Shown: positions 43,859-52,624 of the stretch, one piece after another
Position numbering within the stretch: position 1 is the first letter of the stretch
Layout of the letters: each line of letters opens with the position of its first letter
From: Staphylococcus piscifermentans
GTDB taxonomy: Bacteria > Bacillota > Bacilli > Staphylococcales > Staphylococcaceae
Length of the DNA: 64,000 nucleotides
Reading direction: 5' to 3'
NCBI RefSeq assembly: GCF_900186985.1
Contig: NZ_LT906447.1
Location: 2,480,001-2,544,000 of the forward strand
Position numbers and translations under genes: made by a program
The notes under the pieces: model-generated
The model's input: only the letters and a program-made list of their open reading frames with translations
Told to the model about the DNA's origin: nothing
The model's database searches: none

Positions 43859-44230
43859 ATTCTCTATCCATTTTAAAACAGCTGGTGCAATATGTTGAGT
43901 ATCGCGCTTTGATATCCAACACAAATCAGTAATTTCTCCAGCCGGGCGGAGTTCGTCCCAATCAATTTCATGAAGTACTCTATAACAGTTCAGCTCTGTC
44001 TGTGCATTCTTTTGCGGGTACGCAGGCCCAATAACTGTCCCGATATATTCTACTTCTGACGGGGAAAGTTCAAGGTTGAGTTCTTCTAATATTTCACGTA
44101 TGAGTGCTTCAATCTGCGTTTCGCCTGGATCTATCTTACCCCCGGGGAAATAATATTTTGCACGATTATGTGCTTGGACTAAGAGAATTCGTTCTTTAGT
44201 TTCTGCTACGAGGCAGACACAACGTATCAT
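43841..44230 (-). CDS. Nudix hydrolase
   Basis: A 129-residue MutT-like hydrolase of nucleoside diphosphates linked to another moiety. The Nudix box runs from residue 31 to 53 as G-x5-E-x7-RE-x2-EE: GKIDPGETQIEALIREILEE with Arg45, Glu46 and Glu49-50. The N-terminus MIRCVCLVAETKERILLVQAH is typical. The substrate is unknown. Its stop lies inside the convergent terminator, and it sits between two HesB-like paralogues on the opposite strand. Confidence 0.88.
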   Translation of the reverse strand: MIRCVCLVAETKERILLVQAHNRAKYYFPGGKIDPGETQIEALIREILEELNLELSPSEVEYIGTVIGPAYPQKNAQTELNCYRVLHEIDWDELRPAGEITDLCWISKRDTQHIAPAVLKWIENNKTDI

Positions 44231-44395
44231 CTATAATATGCTCCTTTCTAGGTCTTATTTTTAGCTAGTATATCAAACTTTTTATATCTACTTCCGCTTA
44301 AATCTGATATAATCACGTTAGATAGTGAATTAGTTCACAAACTCATAATCGGATATTCAAGCATACTATGAAAAGACATCCAGGAGGGAAACATT

Positions 44396-44692
44396 ATGAA
44401 AATTGAAGTTACAGACAAAGCTTTGAAATGGTTTAGAGATGAATTGGACTTAGAACCGGGTGCTAAAATTAATTTCTATGTTCAAACTTATGTACACACA
44501 GGGTTGCATGAACATTTTACAACTGCTTTCAAAGTTGAGCCGCATGATAAAAATGCATCCGCTTCTATTACTGTTGACAGAATTACTTTTTACATTAATG
44601 AATCTGACGAATGGTTCTTTAAAGGACTTGATTTATTAGTGGATTATAACGCTGATATTGATGAAATCGTATATAAAAATACACAATTATAA
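44396..44692 (+). CDS. HesB/IscA-like domain protein without Fe-S cysteines (copy 2)
   Basis: A 98-residue paralogue of the gene at 43521: VTDKALKWFRDELDLEPGAKINFYVQTYVHTGLHEHF, then the nearly identical FYINESDEWFFKGLDLLVDY. About half the positions are shared. It too lacks cysteine. Ribosome site AGGAGGG. The duplication with an inverted Nudix gene between suggests an old local duplication. Confidence 0.8.
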   Translation: MKIEVTDKALKWFRDELDLEPGAKINFYVQTYVHTGLHEHFTTAFKVEPHDKNASASITVDRITFYINESDEWFFKGLDLLVDYNADIDEIVYKNTQL

Positions 44693-44769
44693 ATGTTTGA
44701 AAGATAAGAATTGTCCCGACTCTTCCTATTGAGAGCGAAATCCATCATTCTTTTTTCCAAACTCAAAAA

Positions 44770-44800
44770 CCCAGAGGCAGAACGCCTCTGGGCTTATTTT
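44770..44800. terminator. Terminator between HesB-like copy 2 and the amidase gene
   Basis: CCCAGAGGCAGAACGCCTCTGGG (44770-44792): 9-bp stem with a short loop. A T-rich run follows on the + strand. Confidence 0.75.
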
Positions 44801-44814
44801 TCAAAGTCTATGAA

Positions 44815-45834
44815 TTAATGAATATAATTAAAGTAGCCTCGTTGGCTTGCTGGAATTGTACGATAAGTTGCAAAGCCTGGACCTGCTGAATAGTTCATTT
44901 CAGAGACAGTTATACTGCCGTCGCCATTCACACGTTCTACGAAGGCAACATGTCCGTAGTATCCGGCATCTGATTGTAAGATAGAACCTACTGTCGGATT
45001 ATGATCAACAGTGTATCCATCTGCACGTGCACCATTATCCCAGTTATTCGCATTCCACCAGTAAGTACTAATGCCTTTACCGGTTTGAGCGCGGCGGTTG
45101 AATGCGTGCCATGTACACTGACCCCAATCATATAAATTTGAATGATTGAAGACAGGAGAATAATAACCACCGGCACCTGTAGATGCTGCAGGTGATGGAG
45201 ATTTAGTCACTGCGGCTGTAGAGCCTGTAACTTTTAACTTTTGACCAGGGAAAATCAAGAAACTATTTAAACCATTTAAATTCATGATATTTTGATAAGT
45301 TGTATTATATTTAGAAGCAATCAAAGATAAAGAATCTCCAGGTTGAACGGTATAAGTTGAACCCGTTGCTGTATTTGTTTGCGTTCTTGTTGTATTGTTT
45401 GAAGCTGCTGGTGCAGATGCTGTACCAGATACTTTCAAGACTTGGCCTGGATGAATCAAGAAACTGTTCAATCCATTAAGTTTCATAATGTTTTGATAAG
45501 ACGTCCCGTATTTAGAAGCGATCAGTGATAAAGAATCACCTGCTCTTACCGTATAAGTTGAACCGCCTGATGCAGATGAACTGCCAGATGTGCTGCGGTT
45601 CGTTGACGTGCTTGTCCCTGATACCTTGATAACTTGATTCGGGAAAATTAAGTTAGAACTTAAGTTATTAAGCGACTTTATATTCGCAATAGATGTGTTG
45701 TAACGCTGCGCAATGGACCATAAAGAGTCTCCGCTTTGAACGCGATGTGTTGTTGCTGCATCGGCTGCTCCTGCAGTTGCTATTGCAGAAACGGCTCCTG
45801 TCCCAACAACGGCAGCTATAATTTTCTTTTGCAA
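44815..45834 (-). CDS. sle1: LysM-CHAP N-acetylmuramoyl-L-alanine amidase, Sle1-like
   Basis: A 339-residue secreted peptidoglycan hydrolase. A signal peptide (1-~26, ends AADAA) is followed by three LysM domains (about 29-72, 93-136, 160-203) separated by Ser/Thr linkers, and a CHAP domain (~220-339) with catalytic Cys240 (WGQCTW) and His295 (YGHVAFVE). In S. aureus Sle1 cleaves the stem peptide from glycan and helps daughter cells separate. The start codon is TTG (45832-45834) after GGAGGCATTTCCA. A WalR-like box is upstream. Confidence 0.93.
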   Translation of the reverse strand: MQKKIIAAVVGTGAVSAIATAGAADAATTHRVQSGDSLWSIAQRYNTSIANIKSLNNLSSNLIFPNQVIKVSGTSTSTNRSTSGSSSASGGSTYTVRAGDSLSLIASKYGTSYQNIMKLNGLNSFLIHPGQVLKVSGTASAPAASNNTTRTQTNTATGSTYTVQPGDSLSLIASKYNTTYQNIMNLNGLNSFLIFPGQKLKVTGSTAAVTKSPSPAASTGAGGYYSPVFNHSNLYDWGQCTWHAFNRRAQTGKGISTYWWNANNWDNGARADGYTVDHNPTVGSILQSDAGYYGHVAFVERVNGDGSITVSEMNYSAGPGFATYRTIPASQRGYFNYIH

Positions 45835-45953
45835 TGGAAATGCCTCCTGACAATTTTATATTCTACCTATCAGTTTCACGTTCATCTCTCGCTTTGCCCT
45901 TGCATGATGAACCTGCTGATAATCATCTCTCTTTTCCACCTATACACTTAATT

Positions 45954-46008
45954 ATTATACACATTGTCGTGTTACTTAATATGTTTATTAGATGACATTT
46001 AGATTACA
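45954..46008 (-). promoter_or_regulatory. Putative WalR box and promoter of the amidase gene
   Basis: Minus-strand TGTAAT-CTAAA-TGTCAT (45992-46008) matches the WalR consensus TGTWAH-N5-TGTWAH at 11 of 12 positions. A -10 TATAAT lies at 45954-45959 with a poor -35, consistent with activator dependence. sle1 belongs to the WalKR regulon in S. aureus. Confidence 0.6.
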
Positions 46009-46310
46009 ATTCATTTTTCTACTTTAAAAAACGCATAGAGTAAGCGCTTTCAAACGTGTTAAATCAACTATACGGTGTACCTGCCAAGCGCCGCTTCGAA
46101 AGTTTCATAAACGGTCGAGAAACTTTATTATCAGGTATTATTTTTAATTTCTAAAGTCTTTCTCTTTTATTTTTTAATAATTTTTACAAAAAGCATACCT
46201 TTTATTTACAGTTAAATTGTTAAAATGAAGTTATACAATTTTTCTGAAAAATCGATGATGATACGATACAGATGAATTGTATATTAATTTAATATACGAG
46301 GAGGATATTC
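46009..46310. other. Divergent control region upstream of the wall-anchored nucleotidase
   Basis: AT-rich and non-coding. TTGTATATTAATTTAATATAC (about 46276-46296) has dyad symmetry just before the GAGGAGG ribosome site of the nucleotidase gene and could be an operator or a 5' hairpin. I see no further gene. Confidence 0.5.
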
Positions 46311-48746
46311 ATGCAAAAAGCACTTCTAAAAACTTTGTTTTTAGTTGCAGTTTTATTTGTATTGTTCCATGTTTCTGCTTTTGCAGCCGAGAATGCGGTC
46401 CAGCCTGCAGAGCAGTCAACTTTGACAGCACCTGTACAACCTTCCACATCTTCGGAAAAGACAACAGTTACTACTAAAGATACAACTGCTGAAGCGAACA
46501 CGACAGATAATAACACTGCGACAACCACTCAAAAAACAAGCAGCACTGTAAATACTGTGCCCTCTCAACAGGAGAATCTTGCAGAAGCCAAGCTCTCTTC
46601 AGAGGTTTCTTTTTCTGAAGCCGCAGTGCAGCCGAGTGTGAATACAACATCTGCTCCCGCTACAGAGCAGCCGCATACTGAGCAATTATCAGCCTCAGCT
46701 TCTGAGCCGCCTGTCCAGACACAACAGTCAGCTCAGCATGCGAAAATTCTGCACACTAATGATATGCATGGCCGGATTTTAGGTGAGGAGGGCCGTGTAG
46801 TAGGTATGTCTAAATTGAAGTCTATTAAGAAGGAAGAACAACCGGATTTAATGTTGGATTCTGGTGATGCTTTCCAAGGTCTGCCAATTTCGAATAATAC
46901 GAAAGGCGCAGATATGGCGAAAGCAATGAATAGTGTCGGCTATGATGCAATGGCAGTCGGCAATCATGAATTCGACTTTGGTTTGGATCAAGCGGTGAAA
47001 TATAAAACACAATTAAAGTTTCCGATTCTTTCAGCGAATACATATAAGGACAGAAAATTACTCTTTGACCCTTATACAATCGTGAAGAAAAATGGTATCC
47101 GCTACGGCATTGTGGGTGTGACGACGCCTGAAACGGCAGTCAAAACGCATCCTAATAATATTAAGGGTGTAACATTTACTGAGCCGATTCCAGCAGTTCA
47201 AAATACATTGTCACAAATCAATAATCAATCTGATGTCTTTATCGTGTTGGCGCACTTAGGAGTGGATAATTCTACGAAAACAGCATGGCGCGGAGACACG
47301 TTAGCCAATACGTTAGCTCAAGATGCACGATTCAAAGGTAAGGAAATTATAGTATTGGATGGCCATTCGCATACGGTAATCCAAAATGGCCGCATCAACC
47401 AAAATACAGTATTAGCTCAAACAGGAACAGCTTTGGAAAATATTGGCAAGGTAGAGTTCGACTATTTAAACGGTGTGGTTTCAAATGTACGTGATTCGTT
47501 GATTAATGTGAAAGATACTGCCGAAGTAAAGCCTGATGCTGAATTACAAGAATTGATGGATGAGGCAAAAGCGAAATTTGATAATCAAGTTTCAGAAGTG
47601 GTCATTCCGAATAATCCTGTGCAGTTTGCAGGTGAACGTGATGATGTACGTACTCGTGAAACCAATTTAGGAAATGCGATTACAGATGCTATGGAAGCTT
47701 ATGGTGAAGATGGGTTCTCTCACTCGCCTGACTTTGCAGTAACCAATGGAGGCGGTATTCGAGCTTCGATTGATAAAGGTAAGAATGTAACCTTGGGAGA
47801 CGTCATTACGGTACTTCCTTTCGGCAATACAATTTCTCAAATTCAAGTGAAAGGCGCAAATGTTCAAAAGATGTTTGAGCATAGTTTAAGTGCCCCTGTA
47901 CAAGACGGCAAATTAGGAGCAAATGGTGGTTTCTTGCATGTTTCTAAATCAATCCGCGTCTATTATGACATTCATAAAAACCCAGGTTCTCGCGTATTGA
48001 AAATTGAAGTTCTGAATAAAAAGACGCATCAATTTGAAGCATTAGACCCTGAGCGAACTTATTATATGACAACTAATGACTTTACTGCTTCAGGCGGTGA
48101 CGGCTATGATATGCTTGGCGGTCCACGTGAAGAAGGTGTTTCTCTGGATAAAGTCTTTGCGGATTACTTGAAGCATGCAGATTTAGATCAATATGCTGCA
48201 AACGATACCACACGAATTATTAATGGAAATCCTCCAGTCGCAGAGGATAATCCTTCAGCAGCTCATAACAATGAGCATGTTAATAATGCTAACATCGAGA
48301 ATAATAAGAAAGATGATGGATCAGCTCCAACTACTGCAGATAATACAGGTATTGTTGGCAACTCTAATAGTTCTAGCAATAACTCTGTTGTCACTTTAAA
48401 AGACAGCTTAAAGCGTAACAATAATGCGTCTGGCGTGAGTCTTGGCTCGACAGGTAACGGCAACTCAGGTACAACTCATTCTCCAGACGGCAATATAGCT
48501 ACTGTGAGTGATAGAACGCATGTAGCGAGCCATAAATCAAACGACGAGACGACACATGCTGTCCTAAATCACAAACATACCGCTACTAATAATGTTGTTG
48601 CCTTGCCAGCTTCACATTATAAAGATAGTGAATTGCCAGCTTCAGGACAATCTGAAACGTACAATTCACCTGTGTTACCGACAACACTTATCTTGTTAGG
48701 TATCGGTGTTTTATATTCAAAACGTAAACAAGATGAAGCGGCATAA
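46311..48746 (+). CDS. Cell-wall-anchored 5'-nucleotidase (AdsA-like)
   Basis: An 811-residue surface protein. A plain signal peptide (1-~26, ending AFAA, no YSIRK motif) is followed by a Thr/Ser/Gln-rich region to ~140, then a calcineurin-like metallophosphoesterase domain starting ILHTNDMHG (Asp151 metal ligand) and including GNHEFDFG and DGHSHT. A 5'-nucleotidase C domain (TNGGGIRASI, FTASGGDGYDM) follows, then an Asn/Ser-rich stalk and the sortase signal LPASG at 775-779, a hydrophobic helix and KRKQDEAA. AdsA of S. aureus makes adenosine from AMP and blunts phagocytes; here the enzyme may instead scavenge nucleotides. Confidence 0.92.
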   Translation: MQKALLKTLFLVAVLFVLFHVSAFAAENAVQPAEQSTLTAPVQPSTSSEKTTVTTKDTTAEANTTDNNTATTTQKTSSTVNTVPSQQENLAEAKLSSEVSFSEAAVQPSVNTTSAPATEQPHTEQLSASASEPPVQTQQSAQHAKILHTNDMHGRILGEEGRVVGMSKLKSIKKEEQPDLMLDSGDAFQGLPISNNTKGADMAKAMNSVGYDAMAVGNHEFDFGLDQAVKYKTQLKFPILSANTYKDRKLLFDPYTIVKKNGIRYGIVGVTTPETAVKTHPNNIKGVTFTEPIPAVQNTLSQINNQSDVFIVLAHLGVDNSTKTAWRGDTLANTLAQDARFKGKEIIVLDGHSHTVIQNGRINQNTVLAQTGTALENIGKVEFDYLNGVVSNVRDSLINVKDTAEVKPDAELQELMDEAKAKFDNQVSEVVIPNNPVQFAGERDDVRTRETNLGNAITDAMEAYGEDGFSHSPDFAVTNGGGIRASIDKGKNVTLGDVITVLPFGNTISQIQVKGANVQKMFEHSLSAPVQDGKLGANGGFLHVSKSIRVYYDIHKNPGSRVLKIEVLNKKTHQFEALDPERTYYMTTNDFTASGGDGYDMLGGPREEGVSLDKVFADYLKHADLDQYAANDTTRIINGNPPVAEDNPSAAHNNEHVNNANIENNKKDDGSAPTTADNTGIVGNSNSSSNNSVVTLKDSLKRNNNASGVSLGSTGNGNSGTTHSPDGNIATVSDRTHVASHKSNDETTHAVLNHKHTATNNVVALPASHYKDSELPASGQSETYNSPVLPTTLILLGIGVLYSKRKQDEAA

Positions 48747-48748
48747 TG

Positions 48749-48780
48749 GAAGCGGGACATCACATTGTCCCGCTTCTATT
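48749..48780. terminator. Terminator between the nucleotidase and NAT genes
   Basis: AAGCGGGACA and TGTCCCGCTT form a 10-bp stem with a short loop, followed by CTATTCTTTT. Confidence 0.8.
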
Positions 48781-48786
48781 CTTTTA

Positions 48787-49575
48787 TCACGCATCAAATG
48801 TTGCTATCTGCATCTCTGGAATACCGAAATACTTCGACAAGAGCCCCTCATAATTGGCAGGTTTCACATCCAAGGCTTTCTTTTCCCCCTTAGACAAGAT
48901 AGTAAGCTTTCGCTCAGTCATGGTATGACGACCAGTCTCAGTGGCTTTCGTGATGAGCAGGCCTTTCACAAACGGAGAATCGGGATGGTACTGGTTGAAG
49001 TCGATGCCGTCTGCGAAATCTTCAAGCGACTTCTCCTGATACAACGCTCGATATTGTATGTGCCACTCCTCTTCCGCTTCTGACCATTTCTGCACATCAT
49101 AATGCTGTGCATCCGCAAAGTGTACCCGGTAAAGACCAGTCACATCACGCATTCCTTCTGCCGGACAAGTATGTAGCGGCATGGCAAATTTCGGCATGTC
49201 GCCAAAGCCGATATCGACGACATATTCCGTATCATCTACTGCCACAACTAGCGACATATGTGAATTCTCGCGTGCCCAACCATGCGGACTCATGACCGTC
49301 GCAGACATCGCACCCACCTTGTATCCATGATACTCTAAATAATGTTTGAAGAAATAATTCATTTCATAGCAGAAACCGCCTCGATGCTCATCCACCACCT
49401 TGTGCATCATCGCCTTATCCGTCAACGCAAGCGGCCAGCCATTCTGTACATTGATATTCTCAAACGGCACCTGCAGCATATAGTGGCGGATCAACATGTT
49501 TAACGTCGCTAAATCTGCAGCTTTCTGTTTCGTATCCACCTTTAAATAACGGTCCAACTGTTGAAAATCTGTCAT
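48787..49575 (-). CDS. Arylamine N-acetyltransferase
   Basis: A 262-residue NAT. The cysteine-protease-like triad is visible: Cys69 in RGGFCYE, His106 in ENSHMSL and Asp121 in VVDIGFGD. It transfers acetyl from acetyl-CoA to arylamines and hydrazines such as isoniazid-type compounds. Natural substrate is unknown. Monocistronic, with ribosome site AAAGGGAGGC. Confidence 0.92.
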   Translation of the reverse strand: MTDFQQLDRYLKVDTKQKAADLATLNMLIRHYMLQVPFENINVQNGWPLALTDKAMMHKVVDEHRGGFCYEMNYFFKHYLEYHGYKVGAMSATVMSPHGWARENSHMSLVVAVDDTEYVVDIGFGDMPKFAMPLHTCPAEGMRDVTGLYRVHFADAQHYDVQKWSEAEEEWHIQYRALYQEKSLEDFADGIDFNQYHPDSPFVKGLLITKATETGRHTMTERKLTILSKGEKKALDVKPANYEGLLSKYFGIPEMQIATFDA

Positions 49576-49600
49576 CGCAAAGCCTCCCTTTTCTCTACTC

Positions 49601-50221
49601 TTACAAAAGTTGAATAATATGTTTCACTATCACAAAACTAACGATTAAAATAATAACGCTCGATACTTTATTCAATATCACAATGTATCTGCCTGTTTTA
49701 TCGACAGAACCTAACATTCGGCCTGCAATCGCTAAGAAGATGAACCACAGCCAGGAGACAGAGACGGTTGCTATTGTGAACAAGACTTTATCGAGTCCAT
49801 TATAAACTGAAGCGCTCGTTCCAATTACGCCGATAGTATCCATAATGGCATGTGGATTCAGTAATGAAACAGATAGCGCGAATCCGACTTGTTTTCGCGC
49901 GCTCATCGGCTCGAAGTTCTGCAATTTGTCAGGCTTCTCTCTCCATAATGACCAAGCCATATAGAGCAGAAAGATAAGTCCGACGATGTATACAATCAGC
50001 TGCAATACCGGTAGCGACATTAAAACCAACGACATGCCTAAAATGGCAAGTACAATTAGCAAAGTGTCGCATAATCCAGCTGTTATAATTACCGGCAGGG
50101 CATGGATCCATTTCTTCTGATTGGCCCCTTGGTTAAAAACAAAGACATTTTGTGCGCCTAATGGCAAAATCAAACCTAGAGCAAGTAGAAATCCGTGGAT
50201 AATCGGCTGCAATCTAAACAT
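49601..50221 (-). CDS. LysE/ArgO family amino-acid exporter
   Basis: A 206-residue membrane protein with about six helices. The LysE signature is HGFLLALGLILPLGAQNVFVFNQG near the N-terminus, and a conserved SLLNPHAIMDTIG motif lies in the middle. Family members export lysine, arginine or other basic amino acids. The gene is 25 bases downstream of the NAT gene's start on the same strand, but no functional link is evident. Confidence 0.88.
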   Translation of the reverse strand: MFRLQPIIHGFLLALGLILPLGAQNVFVFNQGANQKKWIHALPVIITAGLCDTLLIVLAILGMSLVLMSLPVLQLIVYIVGLIFLLYMAWSLWREKPDKLQNFEPMSARKQVGFALSVSLLNPHAIMDTIGVIGTSASVYNGLDKVLFTIATVSVSWLWFIFLAIAGRMLGSVDKTGRYIVILNKVSSVIILIVSFVIVKHIIQLL

Positions 50222-50291
50222 CTCCCTATTTGATAGAATTGTTTTCTATTCTACACAAATTTCTAATCATTCTCAAAATAAATTTCGCATC

Positions 50292-50321
50292 AAAAAAGCG
50301 CCTACCTCATCGGGTAAGCGC
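50292..50321 (-). terminator. Terminator after mccAB
   Basis: GCGCTTACC pairs with GGTAGGCGC around CGATGA, followed by TTTTTT on the minus strand. Confidence 0.8.
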
Positions 50322-50338
50322 ATTTCTACCTATCTATA

Positions 50339-51484
50339 TTAGTTCAATTTATCTAATGCTTGTTTTAAATCAGCTACAATATCGTCTGTATCTTCAATAC
50401 CTACTGATAAACGGATGAGTCCGTCTGCAATGCCTTCTTTTTCACGTACATCTTTAGGAATTGAAGCGTGTGTCATAAGTGCTGGTACAGAGATTAAGCT
50501 TTCAACTGCACCTAAGCTTTCTGCTAATGTGAAATATTCAGTCTCACGAATCACTGCTTTAGCAGCGTCGACATCTTTCACGACAAAGGAAACAACGCCT
50601 GTGTGTCCAGAAGCTTGGCGTTCTTGCACATCATGATTCAAATGATCTTTCAAGCTTGGGTGGAAGACTGCTTCCGCATTTGGATGTTCTGATAACATTT
50701 CAGTGACTGCCACAGCGTTGCGGCTCACTTGATCCATACGTAATGCCAATGTTTTAATACCGCGAATCAACAAGTAGCTGTCTTGAGGTCCTAAGATACC
50801 GCCTGTTGAGTTTTGAATGAAGCCGATACGTTCAGCTAATGCTTCGTTATCAGTCACAACTAATCCAGCGATAACATCACTGTGTCCGCCGATATATTTA
50901 GAAGCTGAATGCAAGACAATGTCAGCACCTAAAGCTAATGGATTTTGGAAATAAGGTGACATGAATGTGTTATCCACTACTGAAATCAAGTTGTGTTTGC
51001 GTGCGATATCAGCTGAAGCTTGGATATCTGTCACACGTAATAATGGATTAGATGGTGTTTCGATAAATAACATTTTAGTTTCTGGTTTAATTGCTTTTTC
51101 AATATTTTCAGTGTGCGTTGTATCTACGAAATCAGCATCAATACCTAAACGGCTGAAGACTTTCGTCAACACGCGGAAAGTACCGCCATAGACGTCAGAG
51201 TTTACAACGATGTGATCACCTTTGTCTAATAACATCACAACTGCAGAAATAGCTGCCACACCTGAACCAAATGCGTAACCGAAACGTCCGCCTTCTAAGT
51301 CAGCAATTGTGCTTTCTAAAGCTGCACGTGTAGGGTTGCCGCTGCGTGAATATTCGTATCCTTCACGTAAATCACCAATATCATCTTGTAAATAAGTGCT
51401 TGTTTGATAAATCGGTGTTGTTACCGCACCTGTATAATCGTCAGTGGTATGTCCGCCATGAACCATTTGTGTTTTCTTTTTCAT
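50339..51484 (-). CDS. mccB: Cystathionine gamma-lyase / gamma-synthase family enzyme
   Basis: A 381-residue fold-type I PLP enzyme of Cys/Met metabolism. YSRSGNPTR is at 45-53, the PLP lysine is Lys196 in HSASKYIGGHSD, and ETPSNPLLRVTDI is at 142-154. It follows a serine/O-acetylserine-type synthase gene by 42 bases, the mccA-mccB (reverse transsulfuration) order used by Firmicutes to turn homocysteine into cysteine. From sequence alone gamma-lyase and gamma-synthase activities cannot be separated; context favours the lyase. Confidence 0.9.
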   Translation of the reverse strand: MKKKTQMVHGGHTTDDYTGAVTTPIYQTSTYLQDDIGDLREGYEYSRSGNPTRAALESTIADLEGGRFGYAFGSGVAAISAVVMLLDKGDHIVVNSDVYGGTFRVLTKVFSRLGIDADFVDTTHTENIEKAIKPETKMLFIETPSNPLLRVTDIQASADIARKHNLISVVDNTFMSPYFQNPLALGADIVLHSASKYIGGHSDVIAGLVVTDNEALAERIGFIQNSTGGILGPQDSYLLIRGIKTLALRMDQVSRNAVAVTEMLSEHPNAEAVFHPSLKDHLNHDVQERQASGHTGVVSFVVKDVDAAKAVIRETEYFTLAESLGAVESLISVPALMTHASIPKDVREKEGIADGLIRLSVGIEDTDDIVADLKQALDKLN

Positions 51485-51526
51485 TATCTCTTTCGACTCC
51501 TTTATTCAATAGGTTTGAAAAATACT

Positions 51527-52423
51527 TTATTTGCTTTGATAATTAAAAATTGCTTTCGACATATAACGGTCACTGCCGTCTGGGAAGATAGTGACAATAA
51601 TCCCCTTGTCGATACGTTGCTTTATTTCTAAAGCACCTTGCAATGCAGCCCCCGATGAACTGCCGGCTAAAATACCTTCTTGCAATGCGAGTTGTTTAAC
51701 ATTTTTGAATGCATCTGCGTCACTGATCGTTAAAATTTCTGAGACTAAATCTTTTTCCAAGAAGCCCGGCCATTTTTCAGAACCGATGCCTTCCGTATCA
51801 TGCAGATGTCTTGGCCCGCCGTTCAAGATGGACCCTTCAGGCTCGATCAGAATGTTCTGAGCGTGACGTTCTGATAAGCCTTCAGCTGTTCCTGTAAAAG
51901 TACCGCCAGAACCGACGCCGGCTACGAAATAATCGAATTCCGGTAATTCCTTCAAAATTTCTTGTGCCAACGTGTTGCGGTAAGCACCTGGATTGTCCTC
52001 TGTTTCGAATTGGTTAGTGTAATACGCGCCATGTTCTGCCGCATAAGCTTTAGCAGCGTTCTGTGCACCAATCATCCCATCATTTTGCGGTGTGCGGATA
52101 ACTTCTGCACCTAACGCTTCCATAATCGCTATCTTTTCAGCTGCAAAACCTTCCGGAGCATAAATCACACAATGCAAACCGTAATGATTGGCTGCAATAG
52201 CTAATCCAATTCCGGTATTACCAGCTGAAGCTTCTACAATCGTATCGCCACGTTGAATTTGTCCGCGTTCCATTGCTTGTTCGATCAGATATTTGCCTAA
52301 GCGGTCTTTCACACTGCCGCCAGGATTGTACTGTTCTAATTTCGCATAAATCTCAACGTTGTCATCGCTGAACGATTCCAATTTGACTAGAGGGGTATTG
52401 CCGATTAAATCAAATGCAATCAT
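51527..52423 (-). CDS. mccA: Cysteine synthase / cystathionine beta-synthase-type PLP enzyme
   Basis: A 298-residue fold-type II PLP enzyme: IGNTPLVKL (7-15), Lys39 in NPGGSVKDR, the phosphate-binding GSGGTFTGTAEGL and EASAGNTGIG. It probably condenses O-acetylserine with homocysteine to cystathionine, feeding the adjacent mccB. The start at 52423 is chosen because GGGGAGGAC lies 4 bases before the ATG; the open frame extends 8 codons upstream without a better site. Confidence 0.9.
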   Translation of the reverse strand: MIAFDLIGNTPLVKLESFSDDNVEIYAKLEQYNPGGSVKDRLGKYLIEQAMERGQIQRGDTIVEASAGNTGIGLAIAANHYGLHCVIYAPEGFAAEKIAIMEALGAEVIRTPQNDGMIGAQNAAKAYAAEHGAYYTNQFETEDNPGAYRNTLAQEILKELPEFDYFVAGVGSGGTFTGTAEGLSERHAQNILIEPEGSILNGGPRHLHDTEGIGSEKWPGFLEKDLVSEILTISDADAFKNVKQLALQEGILAGSSSGAALQGALEIKQRIDKGIIVTIFPDGSDRYMSKAIFNYQSK

Positions 52424-52511
52424 GAGTGTCCTCCCCGAGAATTCCAAGCAGAATGGCCCGATTCCATTCTCATTTTGAAACTCTCCCTTTATTCCTACTA
52501 TACTGATATGG

Positions 52512-52540
52512 ATTATAACCCATTAGGGCACATATTGCAA
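52512..52540 (-). promoter_or_regulatory. Promoter of mccAB
   Basis: Minus-strand TTGCAA (52535-52540), 17-base spacer, TATAAT (52512-52517). The sequence just downstream (CAGTATAGTAGGAATAAAGG) has a GGAAT element, like part of a CymR box. The match is too loose to call. Confidence 0.7.
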
Positions 52541-52568
52541 TTAAGCTATTTCTATTTATTTTCTCTTA

Positions 52569-52621
52569 TAAAAAAAGAACAGAAGAGGAAATGTTGTTGA
52601 GTTTTCCCTTCTGTTCTGAAG
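52569..52621 (-). terminator. Terminator after the NSS transporter gene
   Basis: Minus-strand CAGAACAGAAG pairs with CTTCTGTTCT around an AT-rich loop that pairs further (GAAA/TTTC), followed by TTTTTTTAT. Confidence 0.8.
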
Positions 52622-52624
52622 CTT

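Noticed and set aside
52448-52535. Possible CymR operator downstream of the mccA promoter
   Set aside because: Only a GGAAT fragment fits; spacing to the other half does not match the consensus I recall.
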